Below are positions 18,918 to 36,840 of a DNA stretch of 64,000 nucleotides, one piece after another. Each line of letters starts with the position of its first letter. Within the stretch, counting starts at the first letter, position 1. The stretch is from Pedococcus aerophilus (GTDB lineage: Bacteria; Actinomycetota; Actinomycetes; Actinomycetales; Dermatophilaceae). The notes beneath the pieces are model-generated. The model was not told the origin of the DNA, made no database searches, and saw only the letters and a program-made list of their open reading frames with translations. The stretch is from contig NZ_BAAARN010000001.1 of NCBI RefSeq assembly GCF_039532215.1, positions 1,411,942-1,475,941 of the forward strand, given 5' to 3'. The translations under genes and the position numbers were made by a program.

Positions 18918-20114
18918 TCACTTGAGGATCTTGGTCACGCGACCGGCGCCGACGGTACGGCCTCCCTCGCGGATGGCGAACTTGAGGCCCTCCTCCATGG
19001 CGATCGGCTGGATGAGCTCGACGTTCATCTCGGTGTTGTCACCGGGCATGACCATCTCGGTGCCCTCGGGGAGGTGCACGACACCCGTCACGTCAGTCGT
19101 ACGGAAGTAGAACTGCGGGCGGTAGTTGTCGTAGAACGGCGTGTGACGGCCGCCCTCGTCCTTGGACAGGATGTAGACGTTGGCCTCGAAGTCCGTGTGC
19201 GGCGTGATCGAGCCCGGCTTGCAGATGACCTGGCCGCGCTCGACGTCCTCGCGCTTGGTGCCACGAAGAAGCAGACCGACGTTCTCGCCCGCACGACCCT
19301 CGTCGAGCAGCTTGCGGAACATCTCGACACCGGTGACGGTGGTCTTGGTCGGCGGACCGGTGTGGATGCCGACGATCTCGATCTCCTCGTTGACCTTGAG
19401 GATGCCGCGCTCGATACGACCGGTGACGACGGTGCCACGACCGGTGATCGTGAACACGTCCTCCACGGGCATGAGGAACGGCTTGTCGATCTCGCGCTCC
19501 GGCTCGGGGATGGCGTTGTCGACAGCGTCCATGAGGTCCAGAACACTCTGGCCCCACTCGGCGTCGCCCTCGAGGGCCTTGAGCGCCGACACCTTGACGA
19601 CCGGGAGGTCGTCGCCGGGGAACTCGTAGGAGGACAGCAGCTCGCGGACCTCCATCTCGACGAGCTCGAGGATCTCCTCGTCGTCGACCATGTCGGCCTT
19701 GTTGAGCGCCACGACGATGTAGGGGACGCCGACCTGGCGGGCCAGGAGGACGTGCTCCTTCGTCTGGGGCATCGGGCCGTCGGTCGCCGCGACCACGAGG
19801 ATGGCGCCGTCCATCTGCGCCGCACCCGTGATCATGTTCTTCACGTAGTCAGCGTGACCGGGGCAGTCGACGTGGGCGTAGTGACGACCCTCCGTCTGGT
19901 ACTCGATGTGCGCGATCGAGATCGTGATGCCGCGCTGCTTCTCTTCGGGCGCCTTGTCGATGTCGTCGAACGCGAACTGCGGGTTCAGGTCCGGGTACTT
20001 GTCGTGCAGGACCTTGGAAATCGCAGCCGTCAGCGTCGTCTTACCGTGGTCAATGTGACCGATGGTGCCGATGTTGACGTGCGGCTTGGTCCGCTCGAAC
20101 TTTGCCTTCGCCAC
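18918..20114 (-). CDS. tuf: elongation factor Tu
   Basis: Delivers aminoacyl-tRNA to the ribosome as a GTP complex. The 398-residue protein has G1 GHIDHGKT (about 19-26), the switch region RGITIS, G3 DCPGH, G4 NKAD and G5 SALKAL. Domains 2 and 3 follow with the conserved [14 protein letters not shown]. The start is GTG at 20114, preceded by TGAGGAGGACACCAA. It is the last gene of the str operon, 123 bases after fusA, and is followed by a hairpin terminator. Confidence 0.98.
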   Translation of the reverse strand: MAKAKFERTKPHVNIGTIGHIDHGKTTLTAAISKVLHDKYPDLNPQFAFDDIDKAPEEKQRGITISIAHIEYQTEGRHYAHVDCPGHADYVKNMITGAAQMDGAILVVAATDGPMPQTKEHVLLARQVGVPYIVVALNKADMVDDEEILELVEMEVRELLSSYEFPGDDLPVVKVSALKALEGDAEWGQSVLDLMDAVDNAIPEPEREIDKPFLMPVEDVFTITGRGTVVTGRIERGILKVNEEIEIVGIHTGPPTKTTVTGVEMFRKLLDEGRAGENVGLLLRGTKREDVERGQVICKPGSITPHTDFEANVYILSKDEGGRHTPFYDNYRPQFYFRTTDVTGVVHLPEGTEMVMPGDNTEMNVELIQPIAMEEGLKFAIREGGRTVGAGRVTKILK

Positions 20115-20237
20115 TTGGTGTCCTCCTCAGGACTCTCTTCTTGGTGGAACGCCTTTGTGCCCAGGTGGGACGTGGCGCGATGTGGGGGTGGTGCTTGGGG
20201 GTCAGTCAGACCGTGCTTCGACCGTGAATCTTAGCGG

Positions 20238-22352
<2,115 letters not shown>

Positions 22353-22424
22353 TGTGATCGTCTCATCTCGCTCGTTACGAAAAATGCTGTGTGGTGCGGG
22401 GGGGCGCGTGGCCACCACGCACCT

Positions 22425-22461
22425 CCGGTGTGCCGCGCGCGCGAGGCGCGCGGCACACCGG
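22425..22461. repeat. 16-bp palindrome between rpsG and fusA
   Basis: CCGGTGTGCCGCGCGC (22425-22440) is perfectly complementary to 22446-22461 around a 5-base loop. The outer half, GGTGTGCCGCG, recurs in hairpins between rpoB and rpoC (27687-27725) and rplK and rplA (46453-46480). Being inside an operon it is more likely a processing, partial-terminator or repeat element than a full stop. Confidence 0.75.
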
Positions 22462-22467
22462 GCGCTG

Positions 22468-22938
22468 CTACCAGCGGTAGTGCGCGAAGGCCTTGTTGGA
22501 CTCGGCCATCTTGTGGGTGTCCTCGCGACGCTTCACCGCGGCACCGAGGCCGTTGGACGCGTCGAGGATCTCGTTCATGAGGCGCTCGGTCATCGTCTTC
22601 TCACGACGCTGACGCGAGTAGCCGACCATCCAGCGCAGGGCCAGCGTGGTCGCGCGGTTGGGCTTGACCTCGATCGGCACCTGGTAGGTCGCGCCACCGA
22701 CACGGCGGGACTTGACCTCGAGGGTGGGACGGATGTTGTCGAGGGCACGCTTGAGCGTGACCACGGGGTCGGTGCCGGTCTTCTCGCGGCAGCCCTCGAG
22801 GGCGCCGTAGACGATCGTCTCGGCGATGGACTTCTTGCCATCGAGCAGGATCTTGTTGACCAGCTGGGTCACCAACGGGGAGTTGTGGACCGGGTCGACG
22901 ACGAGGGGGCGCTTGGGCGCGGGTCCCTTACGAGGCAT
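22468..22938 (-). CDS. rpsG: 30S ribosomal protein S7
   Basis: S7 nucleates assembly of the small-subunit head. The 156-residue product begins [20 protein letters not shown] and contains [32 protein letters not shown] and [15 protein letters not shown]. Its ATG shares a base with the rpsL TAA stop. Confidence 0.97.
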   Translation of the reverse strand: MPRKGPAPKRPLVVDPVHNSPLVTQLVNKILLDGKKSIAETIVYGALEGCREKTGTDPVVTLKRALDNIRPTLEVKSRRVGGATYQVPIEVKPNRATTLALRWMVGYSRQRREKTMTERLMNEILDASNGLGAAVKRREDTHKMAESNKAFAHYRW

Positions 22939-23312
22939 TACTTCTTCTCCTTCTTGGCGCCGTAGAGGGAGCGGGCCTGCTTGCGGTTCTTGACACCCTG
23001 GGTGTCGAGCGAGCCACGCACGATCTTGTAGCGGACGCCGGGGAGGTCCTTCACACGACCACCACGCACGAGCACGATCGAGTGCTCCTGCAGGTTGTGG
23101 CCGACGCCGGGGATGTAGGCCGTGACCTCGATGCCGCTGGTGAGGCGCACACGGGCGACCTTGCGCAGGGCAGAGTTCGGCTTCTTGGGGGTGGTGGTGT
23201 ACACGCGCGTGCACACACCACGGCGCTGGGGCGAGCCCTTGAGGGCAGGGGTCTTGGTCTTGGTGACCTTGTCCTGACGCCCCTTGCGCACAAGCTGGTT
23301 GATCGTAGGCAA
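22938..23312 (-). CDS. rpsL: 30S ribosomal protein S12
   Basis: S12 controls decoding accuracy and is the streptomycin-resistance target. The start is TTG at 23312 with GGAGAACAGG upstream, giving [19 protein letters not shown] and 124 residues, the usual length. The lysines in [19 protein letters not shown] and in [13 protein letters not shown], where resistance changes occur, are unaltered, so a streptomycin-sensitive allele is expected. It opens the str operon and has a long leader with the hairpin shared with rpsJ. Confidence 0.97.
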   Translation of the reverse strand: MPTINQLVRKGRQDKVTKTKTPALKGSPQRRGVCTRVYTTTPKKPNSALRKVARVRLTSGIEVTAYIPGVGHNLQEHSIVLVRGGRVKDLPGVRYKIVRGSLDTQGVKNRKQARSLYGAKKEKK

Positions 23313-23394
23313 CCTGTTCTCCGTACGTAGTTGATGTTCTGCGCCGTCGCTCCGCGTCAGCGGACCTTGGGCACTCCTTGGTGTGGTGCCTCGC

Positions 23395-23419
23395 CCGACC
23401 CCCGCACTCGGGTGTGTCG
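23395..23419 (-). promoter_or_regulatory. leader hairpin shared with rpsJ
   Basis: Second copy of the element at 13881-13905, identical in 23 of 25 bases. The minus-strand arms CGAC/GTCG and CCCG/CGGG are unchanged while the loop is AGTG instead of ACCG. It starts 82 bases before the rpsL TTG. Confidence 0.65.
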
Positions 23420-23568
23420 TGCTCGGCGCTCCCCCCTGCACTCTCCATGCCAGACCCATGCGGATCTGGTGTGGATTGCCCGGCGAGAGGTGGTGCTGGC
23501 CCACCAGCCTGATCCGGCGGCGGCTCCAGCGGGCGTGTCCGAGAAGTGGACCTCAGACACAGTGTTCA

Positions 23569-23597
23569 AAGATACCGCCTGCGTGGTGGCCCACCAA
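23569..23597 (-). promoter_or_regulatory. candidate str operon promoter
   Basis: Minus-strand TTGGTG (23592-23597) and TATCTT (23569-23574) are exactly 17 bases apart, a good sigma70-type pair. A start near 23562 gives a leader of about 250 bases. A TTGAAC just downstream lacks a good partner. Confidence 0.5.
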
Positions 23598-23686
23598 ATC
23601 GGTACGACCCCGCTCCCCCGCCACGGCAGCACAGTCCTCAACACCGGCAGGCGCCCCTGTATGCCGCGCGGTGGGGCCCCGCACGG

Positions 23687-23726
23687 CCGAGGGGGCCGGC
23701 CCGGCGAACCGGACCGACCCCCTCGG
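23687..23726 (-). terminator. rpoC terminator with UUCG tetraloop
   Basis: An 18-pair stem (two G-U pairs included) closes on a TTCG tetraloop in a CCGG(TTCG)CCGG apex. It begins 23 bases after the rpoC stop. The very stable loop and long stem make it the clearest terminator of the window. Confidence 0.88.
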
Positions 23727-23749
23727 GATCGTGCTGTGCGAGCGAGTGG

Positions 23750-27628
<3,879 letters not shown>

Positions 27629-27686
27629 GTGGTTCCTTCTTCCGTGTCTCTAGCTGTAAATCTTGGGGTTGGTCGGGAGGAGGGGC

Positions 27687-27725
27687 GGTGTGCCGCGCGT
27701 CACCGGGGTGACCGCGCGGCACACC
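27687..27725. repeat. palindrome between rpoB and rpoC
   Basis: GGTGTGCCGCGCG (27687-27699) is complementary to CGCGCGGCACACC (27713-27725), with inner TCAC/GTGA pairing and one bulge around CGGG. It shares its outer arms with the hairpins at 22425 and 46453. It is close to the rpoB stop (27732) yet rpoC needs readthrough, so partial termination or RNA processing is a possible role. Confidence 0.7.
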
Positions 27726-27731
27726 AGTGCC

Positions 27732-31208
<3,477 letters not shown>

Positions 31209-31374
31209 GGAGGGGTCCTTCCACGGGCCTGTCTTAAAACTGATGGTTCGAAACCGAATTGGCGCCAGCCGCCGTCACGACCCTGGTCGGCAGGGGCTCC
31301 GTGTCCGTGCCGGAGGGCACGGCGAAGAGCTTCTGTCCGAAGTGGGGGCGCGAAAGAGGGCAGCGCAAAGGATG

Positions 31375-31404
31375 AGCATACACGTGGAGGGCAGCCTCGT
31401 CCAA
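31375..31404 (-). promoter_or_regulatory. candidate rpoB promoter
   Basis: Minus-strand TTGGAC (31399-31404) and TATGCT (31375-31380) are 18 bases apart, the best promoter match in the window. Transcription from about 31368 would leave a 160-base 5' leader before rpoB. This fits rpoBC having its own promoter, separated from rplJL by the mce genes. Confidence 0.6.
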
Positions 31405-31548
31405 CCGTGTCCAGCGGGCTCAGCCCAGCCGTTGACGGGGGTCTCGCCCCCACAAGGGGCGGGTCGACGCAGACGAGGATGACGCGCCCACGGCCCGACG
31501 TCAAGGGCGCCACCCCGAGGAGGAGCCGAACGGTCCCCCTGCACGGCG

Positions 31549-31578
31549 GCGGCGACGTCCCCGTGGGGACGTCGCCGC
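31549..31578 (-). terminator. terminator of mce locus
   Basis: GCGGCGACGTCCC (31549-31561) pairs perfectly with 31566-31578 around CGTG. It starts 26 bases after the stop of the last Mce-associated gene. Confidence 0.75.
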
Positions 31579-31604
31579 AGGTCAGCGTGGTCGTGGTCCG
31601 TGGG

Positions 31605-32393
31605 TCAGAAGGCGTCGACCCGGCTGATCAGCCACCGGTCCCCGACCTTCGACAGGGTGGCGAGGACGCGGTTCTGGTCGACGACGGGCTCCTTCTGGTC
31701 GGTCCCCACCCGCGCCTGGTTGACGAAGGCCATCACCTTCACGCTCGTCGGGGACGAGCTCACCACGCCGAGGTCGGACACCCGGGCCTGGACGACGGTC
31801 TGGTTCTTCACCGCGAGCGGCTTGATCTCCTTGTCCATGGCGGTGGAGAACTCCGCCTTGAACCCGCCGGTGAGCAGGCCCTCGATCTGGGCGGCCTGCC
31901 CGTCGATGGTCTTGTAGTTGTAGCTGAGCATCTGCTCGATGGACGTGCGGGCCTGGTTGGTGGCCGCGCGTTCGGCGCGTTCGTCGGCTCCGCCGTCCTG
32001 GAGGCTGACGCCGGCGACGGTGCCCAGCACGGCCAGGCTCGCGACGAGGGACAGGACTGGCGCGACCCATCGACGACGTCCCCCTCCGGTGCCGTCGGAC
32101 TGCCCGCCTGCCGTGACGGTCCGGTCGGCGACGGGAGGGGTACGGCGCCCTGGCCGCTTCACGGCGAACGTGCGCCCGGCGGGGCGGGCGTCGGACGTCG
32201 TCCGGGCGTCGGAGGTGGTGCGGGCGTCGGGGGCGGTGCCGGTCGTCGGCCCGCCGCCGGCCGTGCTGGCGCTCGGCAGGGGGGTCCCCGTCACCGAGGT
32301 CTCGACCTCCGCGCCGTGCGATGCGGCGCGGGCCCGGGACCGGTGGCCGGCGACCTTCGGACGGGGACGGGGCGTGTCAGCCGACGAACTCAA
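31605..32393 (-). CDS. Mce-associated membrane protein (second)
   Basis: A Mam/Mas-type accessory protein of the mce lipid importer. It has an N-terminal cytoplasmic part rich in Ala, Thr, Pro and Arg with a small repeat (DARTTSDARTTSDARPAG), one membrane segment (WVAPVLSLVASLAVLGTVAGV), and an extracytoplasmic NTF2-like domain that ends VGDRWLISRVDAF. TTG at 32393 is the proposed start because GGTGGAG stands four bases upstream and the gene then overlaps the preceding one by 17 bases; no ATG is available nearby. Role is inferred from position and from homologues that stabilise Mce complexes. Confidence 0.78.
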   Translation of the reverse strand: MSSSADTPRPRPKVAGHRSRARAASHGAEVETSVTGTPLPSASTAGGGPTTGTAPDARTTSDARTTSDARPAGRTFAVKRPGRRTPPVADRTVTAGGQSDGTGGGRRRWVAPVLSLVASLAVLGTVAGVSLQDGGADERAERAATNQARTSIEQMLSYNYKTIDGQAAQIEGLLTGGFKAEFSTAMDKEIKPLAVKNQTVVQARVSDLGVVSSSPTSVKVMAFVNQARVGTDQKEPVVDQNRVLATLSKVGDRWLISRVDAF

Positions 32394-32973
32394 GGTTCTC
32401 CACCTTCCAGTCTGCGCCGACCTTCCGCAGCTCCAGCCGCATCCGGTAGGTCTTGGTCTCCCCCGCCGGCACGGCGGTGTTCTTCGTCGGGGCGACGACG
32501 CCGACGAGCGCGACCGCGGAGTCGAGGTCGCCGGAGACGAGAGCCGCCTCCGAGCGCTGGACCGTCGAGACGGTCTTGTTGGCGACCAGGACCTTCTTGA
32601 GCTGGTCGACGGAGGTCGAGTAGCTCTTGAGGAAGTCGCCGGTGGCACCGGCCCGCACTCGGGCGGTGTCGGCATCCACGGTGGTGTGGTCGACGCTGAC
32701 GAAGTTGATGGCCAGCTGCCTGGCCGCCGCCGTGGCGGCGGCGTTCGCCGCGGTCGTCTGCCGCGCTGCATACCAGTCCCGTCCGCGGGTGGCCGCGAGG
32801 GCCACGGACGCGACGAGCGCCAGCACGACGAGGACCCACACGAGGCGTGGGGTGATGCGTGCGACGCCGACCCGCTGGGCGGTGTCGGTCTCCTGCTGTG
32901 TGTCGGCGGACGACCGTGGGGTCGGGGTGTCCGCGTTCACCGCCCTCCCGGCGTGGGTGGTGATCGTGCTCAT
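32377..32973 (-). CDS. Mce-associated membrane protein (first)
   Basis: 198 residues with a hydrophilic N terminus, a single membrane segment (about residues 45-63, VWVLVVLALVASVALAATRG), and a C-terminal domain with the conserved pattern of Mce-associated proteins (VDHTTVDADTARVRAGATGD, TYRMRLELRKVGADWKVENL). ATG at 32973 overlaps the mceF stop by four bases. Together with the next gene it completes the mce operon. Such proteins are thought to assist assembly of the Mce substrate-binding tube. Confidence 0.85.
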   Translation of the reverse strand: MSTITTHAGRAVNADTPTPRSSADTQQETDTAQRVGVARITPRLVWVLVVLALVASVALAATRGRDWYAARQTTAANAAATAAARQLAINFVSVDHTTVDADTARVRAGATGDFLKSYSTSVDQLKKVLVANKTVSTVQRSEAALVSGDLDSAVALVGVVAPTKNTAVPAGETKTYRMRLELRKVGADWKVENLEFVG

Positions 32974-34247
32974 CGAGCAGCCTCCTTCATGATCCACAAC
33001 CACGAGGGATCGCTGCTCTCACCCCCTGGGGGGAGCACGGGCACCGTCACCTGTGGCGTTGTCATGCCCAACGACGCAGCCATGCCCGGGGATACGGGCT
33101 GGTCGCCGAAAGCCAGCGGCACGGTCGCGTTGGCTCCCCCGCCCGAGGGCCCGGGAGCGTTCTGCGCACCGCGCACGGTTGTCCCCGAGCCGCGCGGCGC
33201 CGTGCACCGGGCGCTGGTGTTCACCGGAGGCAGGTTCGTCGTCGTCTTCGGGTTGGTGCGCTTGGTGCCGCCGTAGCCGGCCTCGCAGACGTGCGGCTCC
33301 TGGGCCAGGGCCAGGCCGAAGTGGGCCGTTCCGTCCCCGGGCACGACGGTGTAGCCGCCGGCCACGACGTCGGGGTAGGTGACGAGGAGCTGCTGGATGC
33401 CGTCGACCCTCGCGGTGGTCACCTGGCCCACGGTGATGAGGTTGGCCAGCAGGGCGGCAAGGTTGCCCTGGTTGTCGCGGATCAGGGCCTCGAGCTCCTT
33501 GGACGCCACCACCCCGCGGTCCAGGACCAGGCGCAGGTCGCCGTCGGAGGCCTTGAGGGTGTCGGCGAGGTCGGCGAAGTTCGAGGCGAAGACCTTGATC
33601 TCGCCCGAGGTGTCGCGCTGGGTGTCGAGCACGATCCGGCCGTCGTCCAGCAGCTTCTTGGTCTCGGGGAGGGCCTCCGTGGCCGCCTTGGTGAGCGCGT
33701 CGCCGCTGTCGATGAGCCGCTGGACGTCCTTGCCGCCGTCGGCGAACCCGTCGCCGAGCTCGTCCACGACCGTCGACAGGTCGTCACGGTCGACGGAGTT
33801 GACCGTGCGGTCGAGGTCGAGCAGGAGGGTGTCCACCCGCAACGGGTACTGCGTGTCCTTGCGCGGGATCGTGTCGCCGTCGGCGAGCACCTCCCCACCC
33901 TCGCTGCGGGGCTGGAAGTCGAGGTACTGCTCCCCCACCGCCGAGCGGTTCTCCACGACGACCTTGGTGTCCTTGGGGATCTTCACCCCCCGCTCGATCT
34001 TGGCCTCGACGACGACGCCGTCGCTGGACAGGCGCAGGTTGTCGACGCGACCGACGGTGACGCCGCGGTAGGAGACCTCGGAGCCGACGAAGATGCCGCC
34101 GGACTGGGCGAAGTCCGCAGCGACGTGGAACTGCCCGCCGACCACCCGGTCGTAGAGGCCGACGTAGCGGGCCGACAGCACCGACACGGTGACGAGCGTG
34201 ATGAGGAGGAAGGCGAACAGCTGCACCTTCACCGAGCGGCGGATCAT
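32970..34247 (-). CDS. mceF: Mce family protein, MceF position
   Basis: One of six paralogous MCE (MlaD-fold) subunits that form a channel carrying lipids or sterols across the cell envelope to the YrbE permease. The 425-residue protein has an N-terminal anchor (VQLFAFLLITLVTVSVLSAR), the MCE domain (about residues 38-115, with GSEVSYRGVTVGRVDNL), a long helical region and a Gly/Pro-rich C terminus that ends WLWIMKEAAR. ATG at 34247 has GGAGGTGGCGC upstream and overlaps the mceE stop by four bases. Letter F is by position in the operon. Confidence 0.92.
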   Translation of the reverse strand: MIRRSVKVQLFAFLLITLVTVSVLSARYVGLYDRVVGGQFHVAADFAQSGGIFVGSEVSYRGVTVGRVDNLRLSSDGVVVEAKIERGVKIPKDTKVVVENRSAVGEQYLDFQPRSEGGEVLADGDTIPRKDTQYPLRVDTLLLDLDRTVNSVDRDDLSTVVDELGDGFADGGKDVQRLIDSGDALTKAATEALPETKKLLDDGRIVLDTQRDTSGEIKVFASNFADLADTLKASDGDLRLVLDRGVVASKELEALIRDNQGNLAALLANLITVGQVTTARVDGIQQLLVTYPDVVAGGYTVVPGDGTAHFGLALAQEPHVCEAGYGGTKRTNPKTTTNLPPVNTSARCTAPRGSGTTVRGAQNAPGPSGGGANATVPLAFGDQPVSPGMAASLGMTTPQVTVPVLPPGGESSDPSWLWIMKEAAR

Positions 34248-35572
34248 GCGCCACCTCCATAGAGCGAGCGCCAGGAGCCGTCGGATCCGGACCCCGACTG
34301 CTGGGAGGACAGGCACAGCGGCGGACAGGCCACCCCGCCACCGGACGTGCTGCTGCTCGACGACGAGGTGCCCTGGGGCAGCGGCAGGTCGGGCACGCTG
34401 GGGACGCTCGGGGGGTTCGGGACCGGCAGCGAGGGGACCGACGGCAGCGACGGCAGCGAGGGCAGGTCCGTGGGCAGGTCGGTGGGAAGGCCGGTCGGCA
34501 GCCCCGTGGGCAGCCCGCCGCCCGGCAGGGTGGGCAGGCCGAGGTTGCCGGCGAGGTTGGTGAGGTTGAGGTCGAGGTCGGCCGAGAGGTTCGTGTAGTC
34601 GCCCTTGATGGCGCCCGTGGCGCTGTCGGGGAAGGGATAGGTCAGGAACAGCTGGAGCGACTTCGGGAGGTCGTCCCCGGCCTTGGTGAGCTGGGCGAGG
34701 ATCGGCTCGAGCGCCTCGAGGTTGGCCTTGGTGTCGGCCTTGCTCTGGGCGATGACGTCGGTGCCGACTGCGCCGAGTCGGCTCAGCGACGCGAGCAGCT
34801 GCACGAGCTGCTTGCGCTGGTCGGCCAGGACCTTCAGGCCCCCGGGCATGGTGTCCAGCGCCCGCTGGAGGTCGTCCTTCTGGGCGGCCAGGCGCGCGGC
34901 CAGCTTGTCGATGTTGTCGATGGCGCGGACGATCTCGCTCTTCTGCTGGTCCAGGCCGCCGACGAAGGTGTCGAGCTGGGTGATGAGGTCCTTGATCTCG
35001 GTCTCGTTGCCGCTGAGCGCGTTGTTGAGCTCGGTCTCGATGACCTTCAGCTGGGCGACGCCACCACCGTTGAGCAGCAACGACATCGCGCTCAGCACCT
35101 CCTCGACCTCGGGGTTGCGCCCGGTGCGGTCGAGGGGGATGTTGTCGCCGTTGCCGAGGGCCCCCTCGGGTGCCCCGGCCTTCGGCGGCGCGAGCTCGAC
35201 GTACTTCTCGCCGAGCAGCGAGGTCTGCTTGAGCTCGGCCACGGCGTTGTCGGGCAGCTTGACGTCCTTGGGCAGGCGCAGCGTGACCCGGGCCGTCCAG
35301 CCGTTGAGCTCGATCTTCTCGACCGAGCCGACGGTGACCTGGTCGACCTTGACCGAGGACTGCGGCACGAGGTCGAGGACGTCGGCGAACTCCGCCGTGA
35401 CGCGGATGGTGTCGCCCCGGTTGGCGGCCCCACCGGGCAGCGGAAGGTCGAAGGCCCCCTGGCACCCGGTGGTGGTGACCACGGCGCCGACGGCGAGGCC
35501 GACCGCGAGGAGACGACCCCGCGGCATACGGGTCGGGCGGTGGGTCCGGTCGATGGTCTTCATGGTGCTCAC
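34244..35572 (-). CDS. mceE: Mce family lipoprotein, MceE position
   Basis: The lipoprotein subunit of the Mce channel, as in mycobacterial MceE (LprK type). The start is GTG at 35572 (GTGA overlap with mceD; AAGGG upstream). The leader ends in a lipobox VTTTGC with Cys37 as the lipidated residue. The MCE domain has FADVLDLVPQSSVKVDQVTV; a long helical stretch follows. The C-terminal 80 residues contain tandem LPT/LPS units (PTGLPTGLPTDLPTDLPSLP) and a Ser-rich stretch, lengthening it to 442 residues. The repeat-rich tail probably spans or coats the wall; that part is inference. Confidence 0.92.
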   Translation of the reverse strand: MSTMKTIDRTHRPTRMPRGRLLAVGLAVGAVVTTTGCQGAFDLPLPGGAANRGDTIRVTAEFADVLDLVPQSSVKVDQVTVGSVEKIELNGWTARVTLRLPKDVKLPDNAVAELKQTSLLGEKYVELAPPKAGAPEGALGNGDNIPLDRTGRNPEVEEVLSAMSLLLNGGGVAQLKVIETELNNALSGNETEIKDLITQLDTFVGGLDQQKSEIVRAIDNIDKLAARLAAQKDDLQRALDTMPGGLKVLADQRKQLVQLLASLSRLGAVGTDVIAQSKADTKANLEALEPILAQLTKAGDDLPKSLQLFLTYPFPDSATGAIKGDYTNLSADLDLNLTNLAGNLGLPTLPGGGLPTGLPTGLPTDLPTDLPSLPSLPSVPSLPVPNPPSVPSVPDLPLPQGTSSSSSSTSGGGVACPPLCLSSQQSGSGSDGSWRSLYGGGA

Positions 35573-36840
35573 CGGTTCCCTTCCAGGAGCCCACCGAGGG
35601 TGGGGTCGGCCCCTCGCAGCCGGACGCCCGGGGTGCTCTGGGTCGACGGGGTGGTCGAGGTCGCGGTCTTCGTGGTCGATGCCTCGGGACCGGTGCCGCC
35701 CTGCGACCTCGGTATGGCGCTCAGCAGGTCGGTGGGGAGGTCCACCCCCGCCCCCTCGAGGGTGTCGAGGAGGTCGGTGATCGGCTTGAGGAGCCCGTCG
35801 ACGGTCGTGCACAGGCTCGGGGGCTGGCCGCTCGCGGTGATGAGGTTGCACAGCAGCGTCTGGAGCTTGAGGTTCTCGTTGACGTTGGCGCGGGTGTCGA
35901 GGGTGCCGCTCTTGGGGTTGTAGGCGTTCTGGAGGTTGCTGATCGCGACCGGAGCGTTGGTCAGCGTCTCGGCCAGGGCGTCGCGCTGCTTGGCCACCGT
36001 GCCGGTGACGGACGCGAGCTGGCCGATGTTCGTCGTGAGCGAGGTCCGGTTGTCGCGGACGAACGAGCTGACCTCGCTCAGGGCGACGGCGAGGTTCTTC
36101 AGCGCGGCCGCGAGGTCGTCGCGCTCGGCGTCGAGCTGGGTCGACACGCTGGCGAGGTCGGCGTTGAGGCGCCGGACCTGGGCGTCGTTGGTGGCCAGCA
36201 TCGAGGTGAAGGTCTGCAGGTTCTTCACCGTGCCGAACAGGTCGTTCCGTCCGCCCGACAGGGTCTGGAGCGCCAGGCTGAGGTCGCGGTTGGTGTCGTG
36301 CAGCTTCTGGCCCTGGCCGTCGAGGTTCTTCGCGCCGGTGTCGAGGGCGTCCGCGAGGGCACCGTCCTTGTTGGCGCCGGTGGGGCCGAGCGCCACGAGC
36401 AGGTCGTCCAGGCTCGAGGAGATCCGGTCGAGCTCGACCGGTACGGCGGTGCGGTCCAGGCCGATCTTGGCGTCGTCCTTCATCACCGGTCCCCCGGTGT
36501 AGGCGGGGAACAGCTGCACGTAGCGGTCGCTGACGAGGGACGGTGCCACGACTGCGGCCTGGGCCTGCGCCGGCACCTTGTACTTCGCGTCGTACTCGAA
36601 GACGACCTCGACCTTGTCGCCCTTCGGGTTCACCTCGCTGACCTCCCCCACCTGCACGCCGAGGATGCGGACGTCGGAGCCGGGGAAGAGGCCGACGGCC
36701 CGGGAGAACTCGCCGGTCACCCGGATCGTCTCGTGCCGGGGCCAGAAGGCGTAGGCGCCGGCAGCGAGGGCCACGACCGTGAGCGCGGCCACGGCCTTCG
36801 GTATGAAGCCCGCGAGGGGGCCGGTGGTCGGGCGTGCCAT
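35569..36840 (-). CDS. mceD: Mce family protein, MceD position
   Basis: 423 residues with an N-terminal anchor (AVAALTVVALAAGAYAFWP), the MCE domain (FSRAVGLFPGSDVRILGVQV), a helical needle region and a Thr/Ser-rich C terminus. ATG at 36840 (GGAGG six bases upstream) shares a base with the mceC stop; a GTG one codon earlier is possible. Two of the very rare ATA isoleucine codons in the window occur in it (36802-36804 and 35713-35715), each before CCG. Confidence 0.92.
   Translation of the reverse strand: MARPTTGPLAGFIPKAVAALTVVALAAGAYAFWPRHETIRVTGEFSRAVGLFPGSDVRILGVQVGEVSEVNPKGDKVEVVFEYDAKYKVPAQAQAAVVAPSLVSDRYVQLFPAYTGGPVMKDDAKIGLDRTAVPVELDRISSSLDDLLVALGPTGANKDGALADALDTGAKNLDGQGQKLHDTNRDLSLALQTLSGGRNDLFGTVKNLQTFTSMLATNDAQVRRLNADLASVSTQLDAERDDLAAALKNLAVALSEVSSFVRDNRTSLTTNIGQLASVTGTVAKQRDALAETLTNAPVAISNLQNAYNPKSGTLDTRANVNENLKLQTLLCNLITASGQPPSLCTTVDGLLKPITDLLDTLEGAGVDLPTDLLSAIPRSQGGTGPEASTTKTATSTTPSTQSTPGVRLRGADPTLGGLLEGNR

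Larger units (their letters stand above)
23313..23686. other. str operon leader and promoter region
   Basis: This 374-base non-coding stretch contains, in transcript order, a candidate promoter (23569-23597), a roughly 250-base leader, the hairpin shared with rpsJ (23395-23419), and the rpsL ribosome-binding site. No open frame in it looks coding. Confidence 0.6.
31209..31604. other. rpoB leader and mce 3' region
   Basis: The 396-base non-coding interval holds the mce-locus terminator (31549-31578) and the rpoB promoter (31375-31404). A leader of about 160 bases runs to the rpoB start at 31208. No gene is supported in it. Confidence 0.6.

Noticed and set aside
20115-20237. Separate tuf promoter at TAAGAT inside the fusA-tuf gap
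   Set aside because: The -10 is good but no -35 lies at a suitable distance, so tuf is taken as transcribed with fusA unless shown otherwise.
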